In this document: positions 5,789 through 5,839 of the stretch, piece by piece
How the letters are laid out: every line of letters begins with the position of its first letter
Position numbering within the stretch: position 1 is the stretch's first letter
Assembly: GCA_947626485.1 (NCBI GenBank)
Contig: CANQSG010000126.1
Coordinates: forward strand, 1 to 5,839
DNA from: an uncultured Clostridia bacterium
GTDB taxonomy: Bacteria > Bacillota > Clostridia > Oscillospirales > Acutalibacteraceae
DNA: 5,839 nucleotides
Direction: 5' to 3'
Program-made: the position numbers and the translations under genes
Notes under the pieces: model-generated
Database searches by the model: none
What the model was told of the DNA's origin: nothing
Seen by the model: the letters and a program-made list of their open reading frames with translations, nothing else

Positions 5789-5839
5789 CCCGCGGCACCC
5801 CGCAGGGCGGCGAGCGCCGGCTTGACGCCGGGATACAGG
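5785..5839 (-). CDS. trpC: 3' end of the gene before trpF, probably trpC
   Basis: One frame reads LYPGVKPALAALRGAAG and ends in a TGA (5785-5787) that overlaps the trpF ATG, the same junction type as trpF/trpB. Only 17 residues are visible. The ALAALRG ending resembles the C-terminus of indole-3-glycerol phosphate synthase, and trpC is the usual gene before trpF in Firmicutes trp operons. The call rests mainly on this gene order; another trp gene such as trpD cannot be excluded. Confidence 0.5.
   Translation of the reverse strand, partial: LYPGVKPALAALRGAAG

Noticed and set aside
5184..5798. A trpF-trpB fusion or long N-terminal extension of TrpB in the trpB frame
   Set aside because: That frame is not the trpF frame and gives Arg-rich nonsense. 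trpF is intact in its own frame and ends in an ATGA overlap with trpB.

Overview
The window holds two unrelated gene blocks that converge on a shared terminator. The DNA is clearly GC-rich (about 60-65% by eye), with strong AGGAGG-type ribosome binding sites and very tight packing of genes. The left block has the order rnfD-rnfG-rnfE-rnfA-rnfB, which is the rnfCDGEAB order typical of anaerobic Clostridia. The right block has the order (trpC)-trpF-trpB-trpA, the end of a Firmicutes-type trp operon. Together these suggest a GC-rich anaerobic clostridium, for example an Oscillospirales-like gut or metagenomic lineage. That assignment is inference, since no rRNA or other marker gene is present.

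Left block (1-3156, + strand): the 3' part of rnfD, then complete rnfG, rnfE, rnfA and rnfB; rnfC would lie to the left, outside the window. The proteins form the membrane Rnf complex (ferredoxin:NAD+ oxidoreductase, ion-pumping). RnfB carries many Fe-S clusters and takes electrons from ferredoxin. RnfA and RnfE are inverted-topology membrane paralogs that share an Fe-S centre between them. RnfD and RnfG carry covalently bound FMN. Three successive junctions (D/G, G/E, E/A) are 4-bp ATGA stop-start overlaps, each preceded by nearly the same GGAGGCGC sequence. rnfB has a 15-base gap and its own strong ribosome binding site.

Middle (3157-3229): a GC-rich hairpin with A-rich sequence on its left and a T-run on its right. 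It can terminate transcription in both directions, for rnfB and for trpA.

Right block (3230-5839, - strand, read right to left): the last codons of a gene that is probably trpC, then trpF, trpB and trpA, all overlapping by 4-8 bp. They encode phosphoribosylanthranilate isomerase and the two subunits of tryptophan synthase, the late steps of tryptophan synthesis. The operon promoter and any trp attenuator or T-box would be to the right, outside the window.

I found no mobile element, CRISPR array, tRNA, rRNA or clearly new system. The points worth a second look are a four-cysteine cytoplasmic tail on RnfE, an apparent one-base frame break in rnfD near the left edge, a Glu in place of the usual catalytic Asp in TrpA, and a perfect 38-bp in-frame repeat inside rnfB. 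No stretch over 300 bases lacks a gene.
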